Assembly (NCBI GenBank): GCA_000961655.1 | Contig: LADR01000018.1 | Coordinates: 1-64,000, forward strand | Origin: Desulfatitalea sp. BRH_c12 | Lineage (GTDB): Bacteria > Desulfobacterota > Desulfobacteria > Desulfobacterales > Desulfosarcinaceae | Length of the DNA stretch: 64,000 bases | Reading direction: 5' to 3' | Made by a program: the position numbers and the translations under genes | Notes under the pieces: model-generated | Told to the model about the DNA's origin: nothing | Database searches by the model: none | What the model saw: the letters and a program-made list of their open reading frames with translations, nothing else | Part shown: in pieces, positions 26,439 through 35,388 of the stretch | How positions within the stretch are numbered: the first letter of the stretch is position 1 | Layout: every line of letters starts with the position of its first letter

Positions 26439-27296
26439 CTATAATTCCGTGTAATCGAACACCCCTTTTCCGGTTTTTTTACCGAATCTGCCGGCTCTGA
26501 CCAGTTTGCGCAGCAGGGGCGCCGGGCGATACTTGTCGCCCAACTCCTGGTGCAAACCTTCCATCACGCGCAGCAGCGTCTCCAGGCCGATCAAATCCGC
26601 CAGGGCCAGGGGCCCCATGGGGTGATTGCAACCGAGGACCATGCCCTTGTCAATATCTTCCGGACTGGCGATCCCGCTCTCCAGCGCATAAAAGGCCTCG
26701 TTCAGCATGGGGCACAAAATGCGATTCACCGCAAATGCCGGCGCCTCGTTGACCACGATCACCTCCTTGCCAAGCGATGCCCCCCACTGTTTCGCTGTCC
26801 CGAGCGTTTCGTCCGAGGTTTCCTGCCCCTTGACAATTTCAATGAGACGCATAACCGGGACCGGATTGAAAAAATGGGTTCCGATGAAGCGGTCGGGACG
26901 CCGGGTGGTGGCAGCCATTTCGGTGATGCTCAATCCGGAGGTGTTTGTAAAGAAGAGGCAGGGCGGCGGCACAATGGTATCCAGTTCCTCGAAGAGCGCC
27001 TTTTTGGCATCCATGACCTCGATCACCACTTCCACCACGAGGTCCGCGTGGGCCGCGGCCAGCTTGAGATCCAATGTGGGCGTAATACGGTTCATAATGG
27101 CACTCATCTCGTCTCCGGACTTGCGTCCTTTTTCAACATCGCGTGCCAGATTTTTTTCAATCGCGCGCATCCCTTCTTCGAGGACAAGCGAATCGATATC
27201 GCGCAGAGCCACCCTGTACCCTGCCTGCGCGCACACCTGCGCAATACCATGGCCCATCAATCCGGCGCCTAAAACGCAGATATTCTGAATAATCAT
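26439..27296 (-). CDS. hbd: 3-hydroxybutyryl-CoA dehydrogenase
   Basis: A 285-residue NAD-dependent dehydrogenase interconverting 3-hydroxybutyryl-CoA and acetoacetyl-CoA. The Rossmann motif [13 protein letters not shown] is at residues 7-19. The catalytic His lies in [17 protein letters not shown], followed by the C-terminal all-helical domain with [21 protein letters not shown] and [17 protein letters not shown]. The length matches single-domain Hbd (about 282) rather than the large FadB. The ATG follows AAGGATAGCTT. It may supply or use C4 intermediates linked to PHA or fatty-acid metabolism, but no beta-oxidation cluster adjoins it. Confidence 0.95.
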   Translation of the reverse strand: MIIQNICVLGAGLMGHGIAQVCAQAGYRVALRDIDSLVLEEGMRAIEKNLARDVEKGRKSGDEMSAIMNRITPTLDLKLAAAHADLVVEVVIEVMDAKKALFEELDTIVPPPCLFFTNTSGLSITEMAATTRRPDRFIGTHFFNPVPVMRLIEIVKGQETSDETLGTAKQWGASLGKEVIVVNEAPAFAVNRILCPMLNEAFYALESGIASPEDIDKGMVLGCNHPMGPLALADLIGLETLLRVMEGLHQELGDKYRPAPLLRKLVRAGRFGKKTGKGVFDYTEL

Positions 27297-27390
27297 AAGC
27301 TATCCTTTCCAATCTGCCCGAGTGAGATGATGAAGTACTGCCAAGAGGTGCCAAGAGATCGACGAGGGGCCGTCTCTCTATAAAACCGGA

Positions 27391-29706
27391 TCATCGCTTC
27401 GGCACGCCGGTCAACAGTTCGGCCGAATCGCTGAGCGGCATTTCACCGCGGTTGCGATTGACGAACATGCGGATCGCCAGGTAAACGACGGGAAGGATAC
27501 CGCCGACAATGAAGATAGTGTCCCCTGGCAGACGCAACCACTCGAGCAAATTCACCCAGTCGCTCTGAAAAAACTCCGGCTCGCGGGCATGCCAGTAGCC
27601 GTTGGCCAACGAATCGTATAATTGAATAATGCCCATGGGCATAAGATTGACAAATATCATCATGGCCAGGCCGATGTTGAGGCTCCAGAACGATATGGCC
27701 ATGGCCCGCTCGCTGGCGCGATCAGGCGGAATAAAGTACCGTGCCACGAACATGAAAAATGCGATGGTCAGCATGCCGTACACACCCATCATGGCGCCAT
27801 GGGCGTGGTTGGCTGTAAACTGCGTACCGATTTCGTAATAACTGACGATCGGCAGATTGATCAGGAAACCAAAAACGCCCGCGCCCAGAAAGTTCCAGAA
27901 TCCGACCGCCACAAGAAACATGACCGCCCATTTGTGGGGGAAATCGGCCGAAGAAGCCTGCAGCACACTCCGGTCGCCCTCCTTGCCCCCTCCCAGGCGC
28001 ATGAATCGCCATGCTTCGAAGGTCAGCAGCAGCAGCGGGATCACCTCCATGGCCGAAAAAAAGGCCCCGAACGCCATATACATGGCGGGCGCGCCATTAA
28101 AGTAGATGTGATGCAATGTGCCGACTACTCCGCCGACAGAGTAGAGAATGATGTCCAAATAGACAATACGGGTGGCCACGGTAATTCGCACCACACCGAG
28201 AAGCACAAACAGATAAGCGACCATAATGGTCGTAAACAGCTCCAGGAAATCTTCGACCCATAGGTGCACCACCCAAAAACGCCAAAAGTCCATGACCGTG
28301 TAGTTGACATCCTTCCAGAACACCATTCCAGCGGCATAGAAGAGTGGAATGGACAAGGCGCTATAGAAAAACAACCACGGCATGTTGCCGTAATGCTCGT
28401 CTCGCAGGCGCGTTCGAAGACCCCGAAAAATGATGACGACCCAGAAGATCATGCCCGACAAAAGCAGAATCTGCCAAAGGCGACCTAAGTCGAGAAATTC
28501 CCATCCTTGGGCGCCCAGCCAGAACCAGGGTCCTTCGCTGGTGATGACATTTTTGATGCTGGCGGCCTCACCGAGCAGACTGCCGACCACCACCAGAACC
28601 AACGCGCCGAACAGAGCAATCGCCAGAACAGATTGGTGGCGCGGTTCGCGCCCGGCGATCATCGGCGACAGAAAGATGCCTATTGCCAGAAACGCCGATG
28701 ACGTAAAAAAAAGGGCCAACTGCAAATGCCACATGCGCGATAGATTGTAGGGAATCCAGGAGTCGATCGGAATGCCGTAAAAACTGTCAGGCTCGACATG
28801 GTAGTGTGCATTCAATCCCCCTAACAACCCCTGTGTCAGGAACAAGCCGGCCACCACCAGAAAATACCAGGCTACCGCACGTTGCGAACGGGTCAGCCGA
28901 ACCTGTTCGGGAGGACGGAAAGCCAGATCGTAGGGAGCCTGATCATCGGCCCGGTGCCAGCCGAGAAGGTCATAGCGCCCGATAAAATAAAAAACCAGAC
29001 CTGCCCCACCCAACAGCGCAATCAGGCTCAAAACACTCCACATCAGCGCTTCGGGGGTTGGGCTGTTGGCAGCCAACGGCTCGGGCGGCCAGTTGTTGGT
29101 ATAAGAGTAATCTTCACCCGGACGGGCGGCGGAGGCTACCCAGGCAGCCCAGGCGAAAAAAGCCGTCAGACGTCGAATTTCCTGTGGATCGATGATAGCC
29201 GGACGTTTAAGCCCTTCTTGTTGGAGCGGTTCGGCAAAATAGCCACCGTAGAACGCACGCATCTGATCGAAGGCGTGCACCTGACTGGCCGTCCATACGA
29301 GCCGCCCGGTCTGCGCATCGAAATCGTTTTGCTTGAAATCGGCCTGCACGGCGGCAGTCGCCTCGGCCTCCGAGCGACCTTCTTGCCGGTAAAAGGCCTG
29401 CATGGCAAGGCCTGCGCGATGCAGATACTGGGCCGTGAAGTCCGGCCCCAGATAGGCTCCGTGCCCGAAAAGCGTGCCATACTGCATGAGACCATATTTC
29501 TGAAAAAGGTGTTGTCCGGCCATGATATCCGCTGCAGTGAACACTTCGCTCCCTTCGGAGGAGACAACAGTTTCGGGGATGGGCGGGCTTTCACCGTAGA
29601 TCCTGTAGGCCAGGTAGCCCAGAATTGAAAAGCCGAGGATAAAAGTCACAACCGCCGCCTGGAACCAGCGGTTAGAGATCACCATGCGCCTGCCGGTCTC
29701 TTCCAC
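27391..29706 (-). CDS. norZ: Quinol-dependent nitric oxide reductase (qNor)
   Basis: A 771-residue fusion of a NorC-like N-terminal quinol-binding region (residues ~1-220) with a 12-span NorB heme-copper oxidase core. The N-terminal segment QHLFQKYGLMQYGTLFGHGAYLGPD is diagnostic of qNor. The catalytic core contains conserved His residues in FWVVHLWVEDFLELF, TLHHIYFNG and NHAHGAMMGVYGM, which bind heme b, heme b3 and FeB. It reduces 2 NO to N2O using menaquinol or ubiquinol at the cytoplasmic membrane. The start is GTG preceded by AAAGGA at 8-base spacing. No other denitrification genes are in view, so NO detoxification is the likely job. Confidence 0.96.
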   Translation of the reverse strand: MEETGRRMVISNRWFQAAVVTFILGFSILGYLAYRIYGESPPIPETVVSSEGSEVFTAADIMAGQHLFQKYGLMQYGTLFGHGAYLGPDFTAQYLHRAGLAMQAFYRQEGRSEAEATAAVQADFKQNDFDAQTGRLVWTASQVHAFDQMRAFYGGYFAEPLQQEGLKRPAIIDPQEIRRLTAFFAWAAWVASAARPGEDYSYTNNWPPEPLAANSPTPEALMWSVLSLIALLGGAGLVFYFIGRYDLLGWHRADDQAPYDLAFRPPEQVRLTRSQRAVAWYFLVVAGLFLTQGLLGGLNAHYHVEPDSFYGIPIDSWIPYNLSRMWHLQLALFFTSSAFLAIGIFLSPMIAGREPRHQSVLAIALFGALVLVVVGSLLGEAASIKNVITSEGPWFWLGAQGWEFLDLGRLWQILLLSGMIFWVVIIFRGLRTRLRDEHYGNMPWLFFYSALSIPLFYAAGMVFWKDVNYTVMDFWRFWVVHLWVEDFLELFTTIMVAYLFVLLGVVRITVATRIVYLDIILYSVGGVVGTLHHIYFNGAPAMYMAFGAFFSAMEVIPLLLLTFEAWRFMRLGGGKEGDRSVLQASSADFPHKWAVMFLVAVGFWNFLGAGVFGFLINLPIVSYYEIGTQFTANHAHGAMMGVYGMLTIAFFMFVARYFIPPDRASERAMAISFWSLNIGLAMMIFVNLMPMGIIQLYDSLANGYWHAREPEFFQSDWVNLLEWLRLPGDTIFIVGGILPVVYLAIRMFVNRNRGEMPLSDSAELLTGVPKR

Positions 29707-30022
29707 GTTAGTGTTCCTTTCAGGACCGTAATGGTCCGGTGTCGGGTTTACACCTTCGATGATTATCCGCGCTGGGGGCTGAATCTAATGGGAAAAACTA
29801 TTTAAATATACCGGAACCGCCGCACGAAAACATGGGTTGCATCCTGTACTTTATGCGTGCCTCCGGGGTATGTGAGAAGAGATATCTCTTTGGCCTGCGA
29901 GAAAAGTCCTGAAGGGTTGAAACTGAAAATGCGTCCAGACGGCAGCACTAAAAAGGGCGTGGACATCGAGCGATGCGCTTTGTATAGTTACCTGATCATT
30001 TCACTTACACCGCAACGGAGAA
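29707..30022. other. Divergent promoter region of qNor and thioesterase genes
   Basis: About 316 bases. A small palindrome GGACC-N5-GGTCC lies at 29723-29737, immediately before the norZ ribosome site, and is a possible operator. I see no clear FNR, NsrR or NorR site, and no gene. Confidence 0.5.
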
Positions 30023-30532
30023 ATGCAATTGCCAGAGTTCAAGCCCGATCACCTTAATCCTGATCATCTGAACGCCGTCATCCGCGCAATCAACAGTGGT
30101 CCATTTTTCAAACACATGTCCATGCAAGTGATGGCACTGGGCATCGGTAGCGCTACGGTGTCGCTCGCCATCGGCCGCGAGCACATGAATCCTTTCGGGG
30201 GGCTGCACGGTGGGGTGTATGCGTCTGCGATCGACACCGCGGCTTACTGGTCGGCCTATTGCGAGCTGCCCGAGGAAAGCGGATTGGTTACGATCGATCT
30301 CAAGGTCGATTTCCTCGCGGCGGTAGATGACACTCGGATCATCGTCGTCGGTCAATGTATTAAGGCGGGCAAAACCCTCTGTCTGACCGAAGCGCGGATG
30401 TGTGACAGCCAGGGCAAAGTGCTGGCCCACGGGACATCCAAACTGATGGTCACGCGCAACAAGCAAGCGATCAGCGACGTGGTCGCTTACACCGGTTCGG
30501 ACCGACTGCCGCCAAAATTTTTGCAGAAGTGA
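30023..30532 (+). CDS. PaaI-type hotdog thioesterase
   Basis: A 169-residue single hotdog domain. The core motif NPFGGLHGGVYASAIDTAAYW carries the HGG(VM) signature with the acidic catalytic residue on the following helix (AIDTA). TIDLKVDFLAAV and the C-terminal KVLAHGTSKLMV strand match the 4HBT/PaaI family, which cleaves acyl- or aryl-CoA thioesters. CGGAG lies just 3 bases before the ATG. It is divergent from norZ and convergent with the Cys-rich protein gene, so no operon context reveals the substrate. Confidence 0.9.
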   Translation: MQLPEFKPDHLNPDHLNAVIRAINSGPFFKHMSMQVMALGIGSATVSLAIGREHMNPFGGLHGGVYASAIDTAAYWSAYCELPEESGLVTIDLKVDFLAAVDDTRIIVVGQCIKAGKTLCLTEARMCDSQGKVLAHGTSKLMVTRNKQAISDVVAYTGSDRLPPKFLQK

Positions 30533-30559
30533 TTATATGCAAACACCGGTAAAAACGTG

Positions 30560-31147
30560 TCAGGCAGTCAAGTAGGGATCGGCACGGAAACCTGCGTCAG
30601 AGGCCTGTCCCTCCGTGAGAGCACGCCCTGGCCCTTTACGGATGCGTTTCACGCGTTCGGTCATATCAAGCATGGCCGTCCTGAAATCCAGGTACTCACG
30701 CTCTGAAAGATCGCCCGTCAAAATCCACTCCAGCGCGTAGTTGACGCCCAGGTAATCGTAGGCATAGATGCCATAAGTCCCTCTCAACACATCGATGCCC
30801 TCCCGGCAAAGAAAGGAGAGACAGATCGGACTTTTATGGGTCGCCAGCACGCAACCCCGATTCGGATCGTGATACTCGCAAGGCGATACCGGATCGCGCC
30901 AGCACTGCACATCCGGTTTTCCATACATTTTCTCCCGTTCTTCCCTCAGGCGATTGAAAGCCGGGTGCTCCAGATCATACAGTGAATAATACCTGTTGTT
31001 GCAGCATGCGGTCACAGGCCGGTTGCCGTTTTTGCGCAATTCGATCAAAATGCACTGCGACCAGCAGTAATCAAAGACGCTAAAAAAAGTATTGAGAAGC
31101 GTCTCCGTCTCCAGATAGCGTTGCAGGTTTTTTTCGATTTCGTTCAC
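30560..31147 (-). CDS. Cysteine-rich protein of unknown function
   Basis: A 195-residue protein with a GTG start after GAGGAACCCAACTT. Ten Cys residues lie in the first ~115 residues, including a CC pair (TACCNNRYYSLYDLEHPAF), CWRDPVSPCEYHDPNRGCVL and ICLSFLCREG. The spacing could support an Fe-S cluster or zinc site, somewhat like YkgJ-type proteins, but the consensus is not clear. The C-terminal third is helical and charged. It converges with the thioesterase gene. I cannot assign a function. Confidence 0.75.
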   Translation of the reverse strand: MNEIEKNLQRYLETETLLNTFFSVFDYCWSQCILIELRKNGNRPVTACCNNRYYSLYDLEHPAFNRLREEREKMYGKPDVQCWRDPVSPCEYHDPNRGCVLATHKSPICLSFLCREGIDVLRGTYGIYAYDYLGVNYALEWILTGDLSEREYLDFRTAMLDMTERVKRIRKGPGRALTEGQASDAGFRADPYLTA

Positions 31148-31762
31148 AAGTTGGGTTCCTCGCAGAAAGGCCGGTCATTTCTGACTTGCCCCACCCATTT
31201 TGGGGCTTAATGTTATCACCAATAGCATACAAGAAGTCGATCTGGAACACTCTGTAGGGCGAAACTCACCCGGTCCGTACCATCGTCTTTCTTCGCTCGC
31301 ATCCGATGCAGCGTGCTTTTGAGCGGTTCGCGTTCCGTTTCGCCCGACGCGCATTCGCATTTCTTTATTTGGTTATCCAGTTCGCGCCAGTGACCATTGG
31401 CGTTTTCGGGATTGGCACGGAGGAGGTGTGCCGGGTGGGTGGTCCGCGCCCCGTCAGCCATGAGATTTAGTGAGGCATAAGTGTGCGCAGCCTGGTAGGG
31501 TGGGCATCGCCCACCATTTGGTTTATGGTGATCGCCGTATTCAACGTCATTCGCTATGTTCGCTCCGCTGTCTATCCACTCGCGTGGGCGGGATCAGGGG
31601 CAGAATCCGATGATGTGGTTTGCGGGCAATAGTGGTGGGCAATGCCCACCCTACATTCTCACCCGGATCACCGGGGCTTTGGCTTTTTTACGTCACATTG
31701 GCCGTATCTCGCTTGACCGAAGTATTTTTATTTAACAACCAGATCCGAAAGGTATTAAAACA
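31148..31762. other. Long intergenic region filled largely by the composite repeat
   Basis: About 615 bases. The composite repeat occupies 31402-31652. An 81-codon minus-strand frame ending near 31216 runs through the repeat and has no ribosome site. The SDR ribosome site GAAAGG is at the right edge. Confidence 0.7.
31402..31653 (+). repeat. Copy B of the composite dispersed repeat (most complete)
   Basis: The left module (31402-31490) begins TTTTCGGGATTGGCACGG and ends GTGTGCGCAG. The right, hairpin-ended module (31497-31652) begins AGGGTGGGCATCGCCCACC and ends GGTGGGCAATGCCCACCCT. The left module recurs at 7543-7630 and 46152-46206, the right module at 13366-13532 and 45979-46147. CAGCC occurs at 31455-31459 and 31488-31492. 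Confidence 0.9.
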
Positions 31763-32497
31763 ATGAACGCACGCACGCCTAAAATCGCATTGGTTACCGG
31801 TGCCAACCGGGGCATCGGCTTTGATATTTCACGCCAACTGGCCGCCATGGGGATTCATACACTCATGGGGGCGCGCGACCCTGAAAAGGGCCGCGCCGCC
31901 ACCGAACGTTTATCGCGAGAAGACCTCGATGTCGAATTCATTGCCATCGATGTCGCCGATGCCGTGGGCATTCAGGAAGCGGTCGATCACATCGAACAGC
32001 TATACGGCCGTCTGGACATCTTGGTCAACAATGCCGGCGTGGCTCCCGACGACGGCGCTACGGTGTTGGATGTGCCGCTGGAAACACTCGAAGCGGCCCT
32101 GCGCACCAACACGCTGGGGCCCCTGCTGCTGGCGCGCGCCTGCGTCCGGCTCATGCAGCGCAACAACTATGGCCGCATCGTCAACATCGCCAGCACAATG
32201 GGATCGCTCACCGTCATGGCCGAGGCATCAGACGAGCAGTTGGCCATGAAGTCTCCGTCCTATCGCTTGTCCAAGACCGCCTTGAATGCAGTAACCACCT
32301 TGCTGGCCATGGAACTCAAGGGGACCCCTATCCTGGTCAATTCGGCCTGCCCGGGTTGGGTGCGCACCGATATGGGCGGCGATCAGGCCCCCTTGACACC
32401 GTCCGAAGGGGCGGACACGCCGGTATGGTTGGCCACCTTGCCGGACAATGGCCCCAGCGGTGGTTTTTTTCGCGATCGCAGCCCAATTCCATGGTAA
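31763..32497 (+). CDS. Short-chain dehydrogenase/reductase
   Basis: A 244-residue SDR. The NAD(P)-binding motif TGANRGIG is at residues 13-20, NNAG at ~90, the catalytic Ser in IVNIASTMGSL, and Tyr/Lys in SYRLSKTALNA. It resembles the carbonyl reductase-like SDRs (GFFRDRSPIPW at the C-terminus is typical of that group). GAAAGG lies 11 bases before the ATG. It is probably NADPH-linked, reducing an aldehyde or ketone; the substrate is unknown. It stands alone, convergent with the M16 peptidase genes. Confidence 0.92.
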   Translation: MNARTPKIALVTGANRGIGFDISRQLAAMGIHTLMGARDPEKGRAATERLSREDLDVEFIAIDVADAVGIQEAVDHIEQLYGRLDILVNNAGVAPDDGATVLDVPLETLEAALRTNTLGPLLLARACVRLMQRNNYGRIVNIASTMGSLTVMAEASDEQLAMKSPSYRLSKTALNAVTTLLAMELKGTPILVNSACPGWVRTDMGGDQAPLTPSEGADTPVWLATLPDNGPSGGFFRDRSPIPW

Positions 32498-32537
32498 CGG
32501 CATCGGCCTCTGATCTTTTTGGGGTGCACTGCAGCCC

Positions 32538-33899
32538 TTAGGGCGTCTGCATGCCGGCCGCCTTCAGATCGGCGACAATCGCGACAACCGCCTGGTCAGG
32601 TTTTAGGTATTTGCGGGCCGCGTCCTGCACGTCTTTTTTCTCAATCCGCCGGACACGTTCGGCATACTTGCGGAAGTAATCTTGCCCCAGTTGATGGAAT
32701 TCGACATAAGCCAACAATTGCGCCAGTCCTTTTTGCGACGCATAGCGCAAAGGAAAACTGCCGATCAAATAGTTTTTGGCAGTATCCAGTTCCTGATCGC
32801 TGACTGCCTTTTCCTGCATGAGGCGCATCTGCGCGCGCGCGATATCGATGGCCTCGCGGGCCGAAGTATTCTTGGTTTGCAGCACCACCTGAAATGGGCC
32901 GGGATGTTTGCGCGGTTCGAAATAGCTGCTTACTGAGTACGCAAAACCCTTTTCCACGCGAATTCGTTGCATCAAGCGCGAGGTGAATCCGCCACCGCCC
33001 AATATCTGGTTCATGACCACGACCGCATGAAAATCCGGATTGGCGCGCGCGATGCCCGCGTGCCCCAGAATGATGTTGGCCTGCGCCAGAGGGCGATCGA
33101 TCAGGACATCGCGCGGCGACGGGGTCAACACCTGCTCCGGTATCTCCGCAGGCTGTCCGCCTGGTTTCCATTGGCTGAGACGGTCGACCATCTTTTGGAC
33201 GTCATCTGGGCTCACATCGCCGACAATCACCAAGATACCCGTATCGGGCCTGTAGTGGCGCGCGTAAAAGCGCCGTACCTGCTCCGGCGTGACCCCGTTC
33301 AAGGAATCGATGGTTCCTTGCACCGGGTGACCATAGGGCGAATACCGAAACAGGGCTTGCTGGAAAGCCTTGTCCGCCACGATGCCGGGCTGATCATCTT
33401 CTTCGTTCAGTGCACTCTGTATGGCGCGGACTGCGCGGTTAATCTCTTCTTCGGGAAAGGTCGGACGGGTAATCACGTCCAGGAGAATATCGATGCCTTG
33501 GGCCCAATCAGCCTTCAAAACCCTGAAGTCGACGGCAGCATAATCGAAGTCGCAGGAAGTGCCGAGCGCCGCGCCCAGAAAATCGATCTTTTCGTTCATT
33601 TGTGCGGCCGTAAGGCTGGCGGTGCCTAACAAAAGTCCTTCGGCCGTGACATTGGCCAAGCCGGCGGACGCTTGCGGATCGTGTCCAGCACCGGCCTCGG
33701 CCAGAAATCGCATGGTAACGAACGGCAGGGTGTGGTCTGCGGACACCAAAAGCACCAATCCGTTAGGCAACACCTGACGGTCGACTTGCGGGATCGCCTC
33801 GCCGCGGGCGGTGCCGACCAGAACGGCCAGCATGACAACCCCTATTATCGCCTGAGGCCAGCGCCACCTGCACCGGCAAATCGGGTTAACGCTGCTCAT
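32538..33899 (-). CDS. M16 family protein lacking the zinc motif (partner subunit)
   Basis: About 453 residues with a signal-like N-terminus (PQAIIGVVMLAVLVGTARG) and two M16 domains. The inverted zinc motif HxxEH is missing: the matching position reads AGLANVTAEGLL. The rest of the fold is well preserved (NEEDDQPGIVADKAFQQALF; FYARHYRPDTGILVIVGD; GGGGFTSRLMQRIRVEKGFAYS), the last being the conserved substrate-side R/Y region of M16 C-terminal domains. This fits the non-catalytic partner of a heterodimeric M16 peptidase. AGGGGGG precedes the ATG, which overlaps the end of the upstream catalytic gene by 14 bases. Confidence 0.9.
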   Translation of the reverse strand: MSSVNPICRCRWRWPQAIIGVVMLAVLVGTARGEAIPQVDRQVLPNGLVLLVSADHTLPFVTMRFLAEAGAGHDPQASAGLANVTAEGLLLGTASLTAAQMNEKIDFLGAALGTSCDFDYAAVDFRVLKADWAQGIDILLDVITRPTFPEEEINRAVRAIQSALNEEDDQPGIVADKAFQQALFRYSPYGHPVQGTIDSLNGVTPEQVRRFYARHYRPDTGILVIVGDVSPDDVQKMVDRLSQWKPGGQPAEIPEQVLTPSPRDVLIDRPLAQANIILGHAGIARANPDFHAVVVMNQILGGGGFTSRLMQRIRVEKGFAYSVSSYFEPRKHPGPFQVVLQTKNTSAREAIDIARAQMRLMQEKAVSDQELDTAKNYLIGSFPLRYASQKGLAQLLAYVEFHQLGQDYFRKYAERVRRIEKKDVQDAARKYLKPDQAVVAIVADLKAAGMQTP

Positions 33900-35286
33900 C
33901 TTTACCCCCCTGTGGCATGTCTGCAGTCCCTTGCCCGGACCCGCCAGCCGCGCGATCCGTGGGTGTTTCACGCGGGTGAAGCACGGCCACTGTCCGGTTT
34001 TCGGGCACGAAATAGGTCGCGGCCACCCGCTGAATGTCTTCGGGCGAGACCTGGTGAATGGCTGGCAGGTAGGATTTTATTTTCTGCCAACCGACCGCGA
34101 TTTCATATCTGGCCAGCAACATGGCCTGATAAAAAAGGGAATCCTGACTGAAGACAAAGGCGGTTTGCAACTGGTTTTTGGCTTTGCGAAGCGCTTGCTC
34201 ACTCACCGGTTCCGTCTTCAAACGTTCGAGCTGCGCCACCAGGGCCGCCTCCACGTCGCCTACGTTCTTTCCGCGCATGGGCACTGCGGAAAGATAGAAC
34301 AGATCAGGGTCTACGGAAAGCAGGGAATTTCCGGCATCGGCCGACAGCGCCAGTTCCTGTTCGAGAACCAGTTCGGCGTATAAGCGCGTGCTCTTGCCGG
34401 CCGACAGGACCGCCGCGATCACTTCCAGAACGTACGCATCCGGATGACCGATGTTTGGCACGTGAAACCCCATCAGCAGCGCAGGCTGGCGTGCGTCGGC
34501 GCGGACAGTCACACGCCTTTCGCCGACCTGGGGCGGTTCGCGAAAATTGAAAAGGGTCGGCTTTTCGCCGGTCGGGATTTTGCCGAAAGCAGCCGCCACT
34601 GTCTCAAACATGCGCGCACTGTCGAAATCGCCCACCACCACAATGAAAGCGTTGCCCGGCTGGTAATAGCTCCGATAGTAGTGACGTGCATCCTCGACCG
34701 TCAGCCGTTCCAAGTCGTCCATCCAGCCAATCACCGGCCAATGATACGGCGTGGTCTGAAAGGCCGTGGCGTTCATTTGCTCGGATAAAAGCGCCTGGGG
34801 ATTGTCTACCACCCGCAAGCGGCGTTCTTCCATCACCACATTCTTTTCCGTTTGAAACGCCTGCTCCGCCAGCACGAGGTTCTGCATGCGATCAGCTTCC
34901 AGATCGATGACGATGCCGATGCGATCCGCTGCCATGGTGGCATAATAACCTGAAAAATCGTGGGCCGTGAAGGCATTGTACTGACCGCCGTTTTCCTGGA
35001 TGGTGCGCGTAAACGCTTCTCCGCTGACCTTGGGCGTGCCTTTGAACATCATATGTTCGAACACATGCGCCAGTCCGGTTTTGCCCCAGGCATCATGGCG
35101 CGACCCGGTCCGGTACCACACCTGGAAGGTCACCACCGGGGCCTTGTGGTTTTCCATGAGGATCACCGGCATGCCATTGTCGAGCTGCCGCATGGTCACC
35201 TGCTCGAACATGGCAGCCGCGCTGGACACCCACAGGACCAGCACCGACATCATCAATATCGGCCAGCGGCGTAGTATCGTCGTCAT
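33886..35286 (-). CDS. M16 family zinc metallopeptidase (catalytic subunit)
   Basis: About 466 residues. A signal peptide is predicted (RRWPILMMSVLVLWVSSAAA). The inverted zinc motif HVFEH lies in TGLAHVFEHMMFKGTPK, with the distal Glu of the zinc ligand set in the following helix (NVVMEERRLR). It is pitrilysin/insulinase-like (YmxG/PqqL type) and probably periplasmic. The internal ATG (MTTILRRW) is preferred because AAAGGGG stands 6 bases before it. It is coupled to the inactive partner downstream by a 14-base overlap, and the two likely form a heterodimer that degrades peptides. Confidence 0.93.
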   Translation of the reverse strand: MTTILRRWPILMMSVLVLWVSSAAAMFEQVTMRQLDNGMPVILMENHKAPVVTFQVWYRTGSRHDAWGKTGLAHVFEHMMFKGTPKVSGEAFTRTIQENGGQYNAFTAHDFSGYYATMAADRIGIVIDLEADRMQNLVLAEQAFQTEKNVVMEERRLRVVDNPQALLSEQMNATAFQTTPYHWPVIGWMDDLERLTVEDARHYYRSYYQPGNAFIVVVGDFDSARMFETVAAAFGKIPTGEKPTLFNFREPPQVGERRVTVRADARQPALLMGFHVPNIGHPDAYVLEVIAAVLSAGKSTRLYAELVLEQELALSADAGNSLLSVDPDLFYLSAVPMRGKNVGDVEAALVAQLERLKTEPVSEQALRKAKNQLQTAFVFSQDSLFYQAMLLARYEIAVGWQKIKSYLPAIHQVSPEDIQRVAATYFVPENRTVAVLHPRETPTDRAAGGSGQGTADMPQGGKDEQR

Positions 35287-35388
35287 GTACATCCCCTTTT
35301 GCCTATGAAACATCTCACCCGCTCGGCGGGCTGCTGATTGCTTCTGGTGGATTTTTTCGCGCTCACGACCATTACATTGCATGACAGG

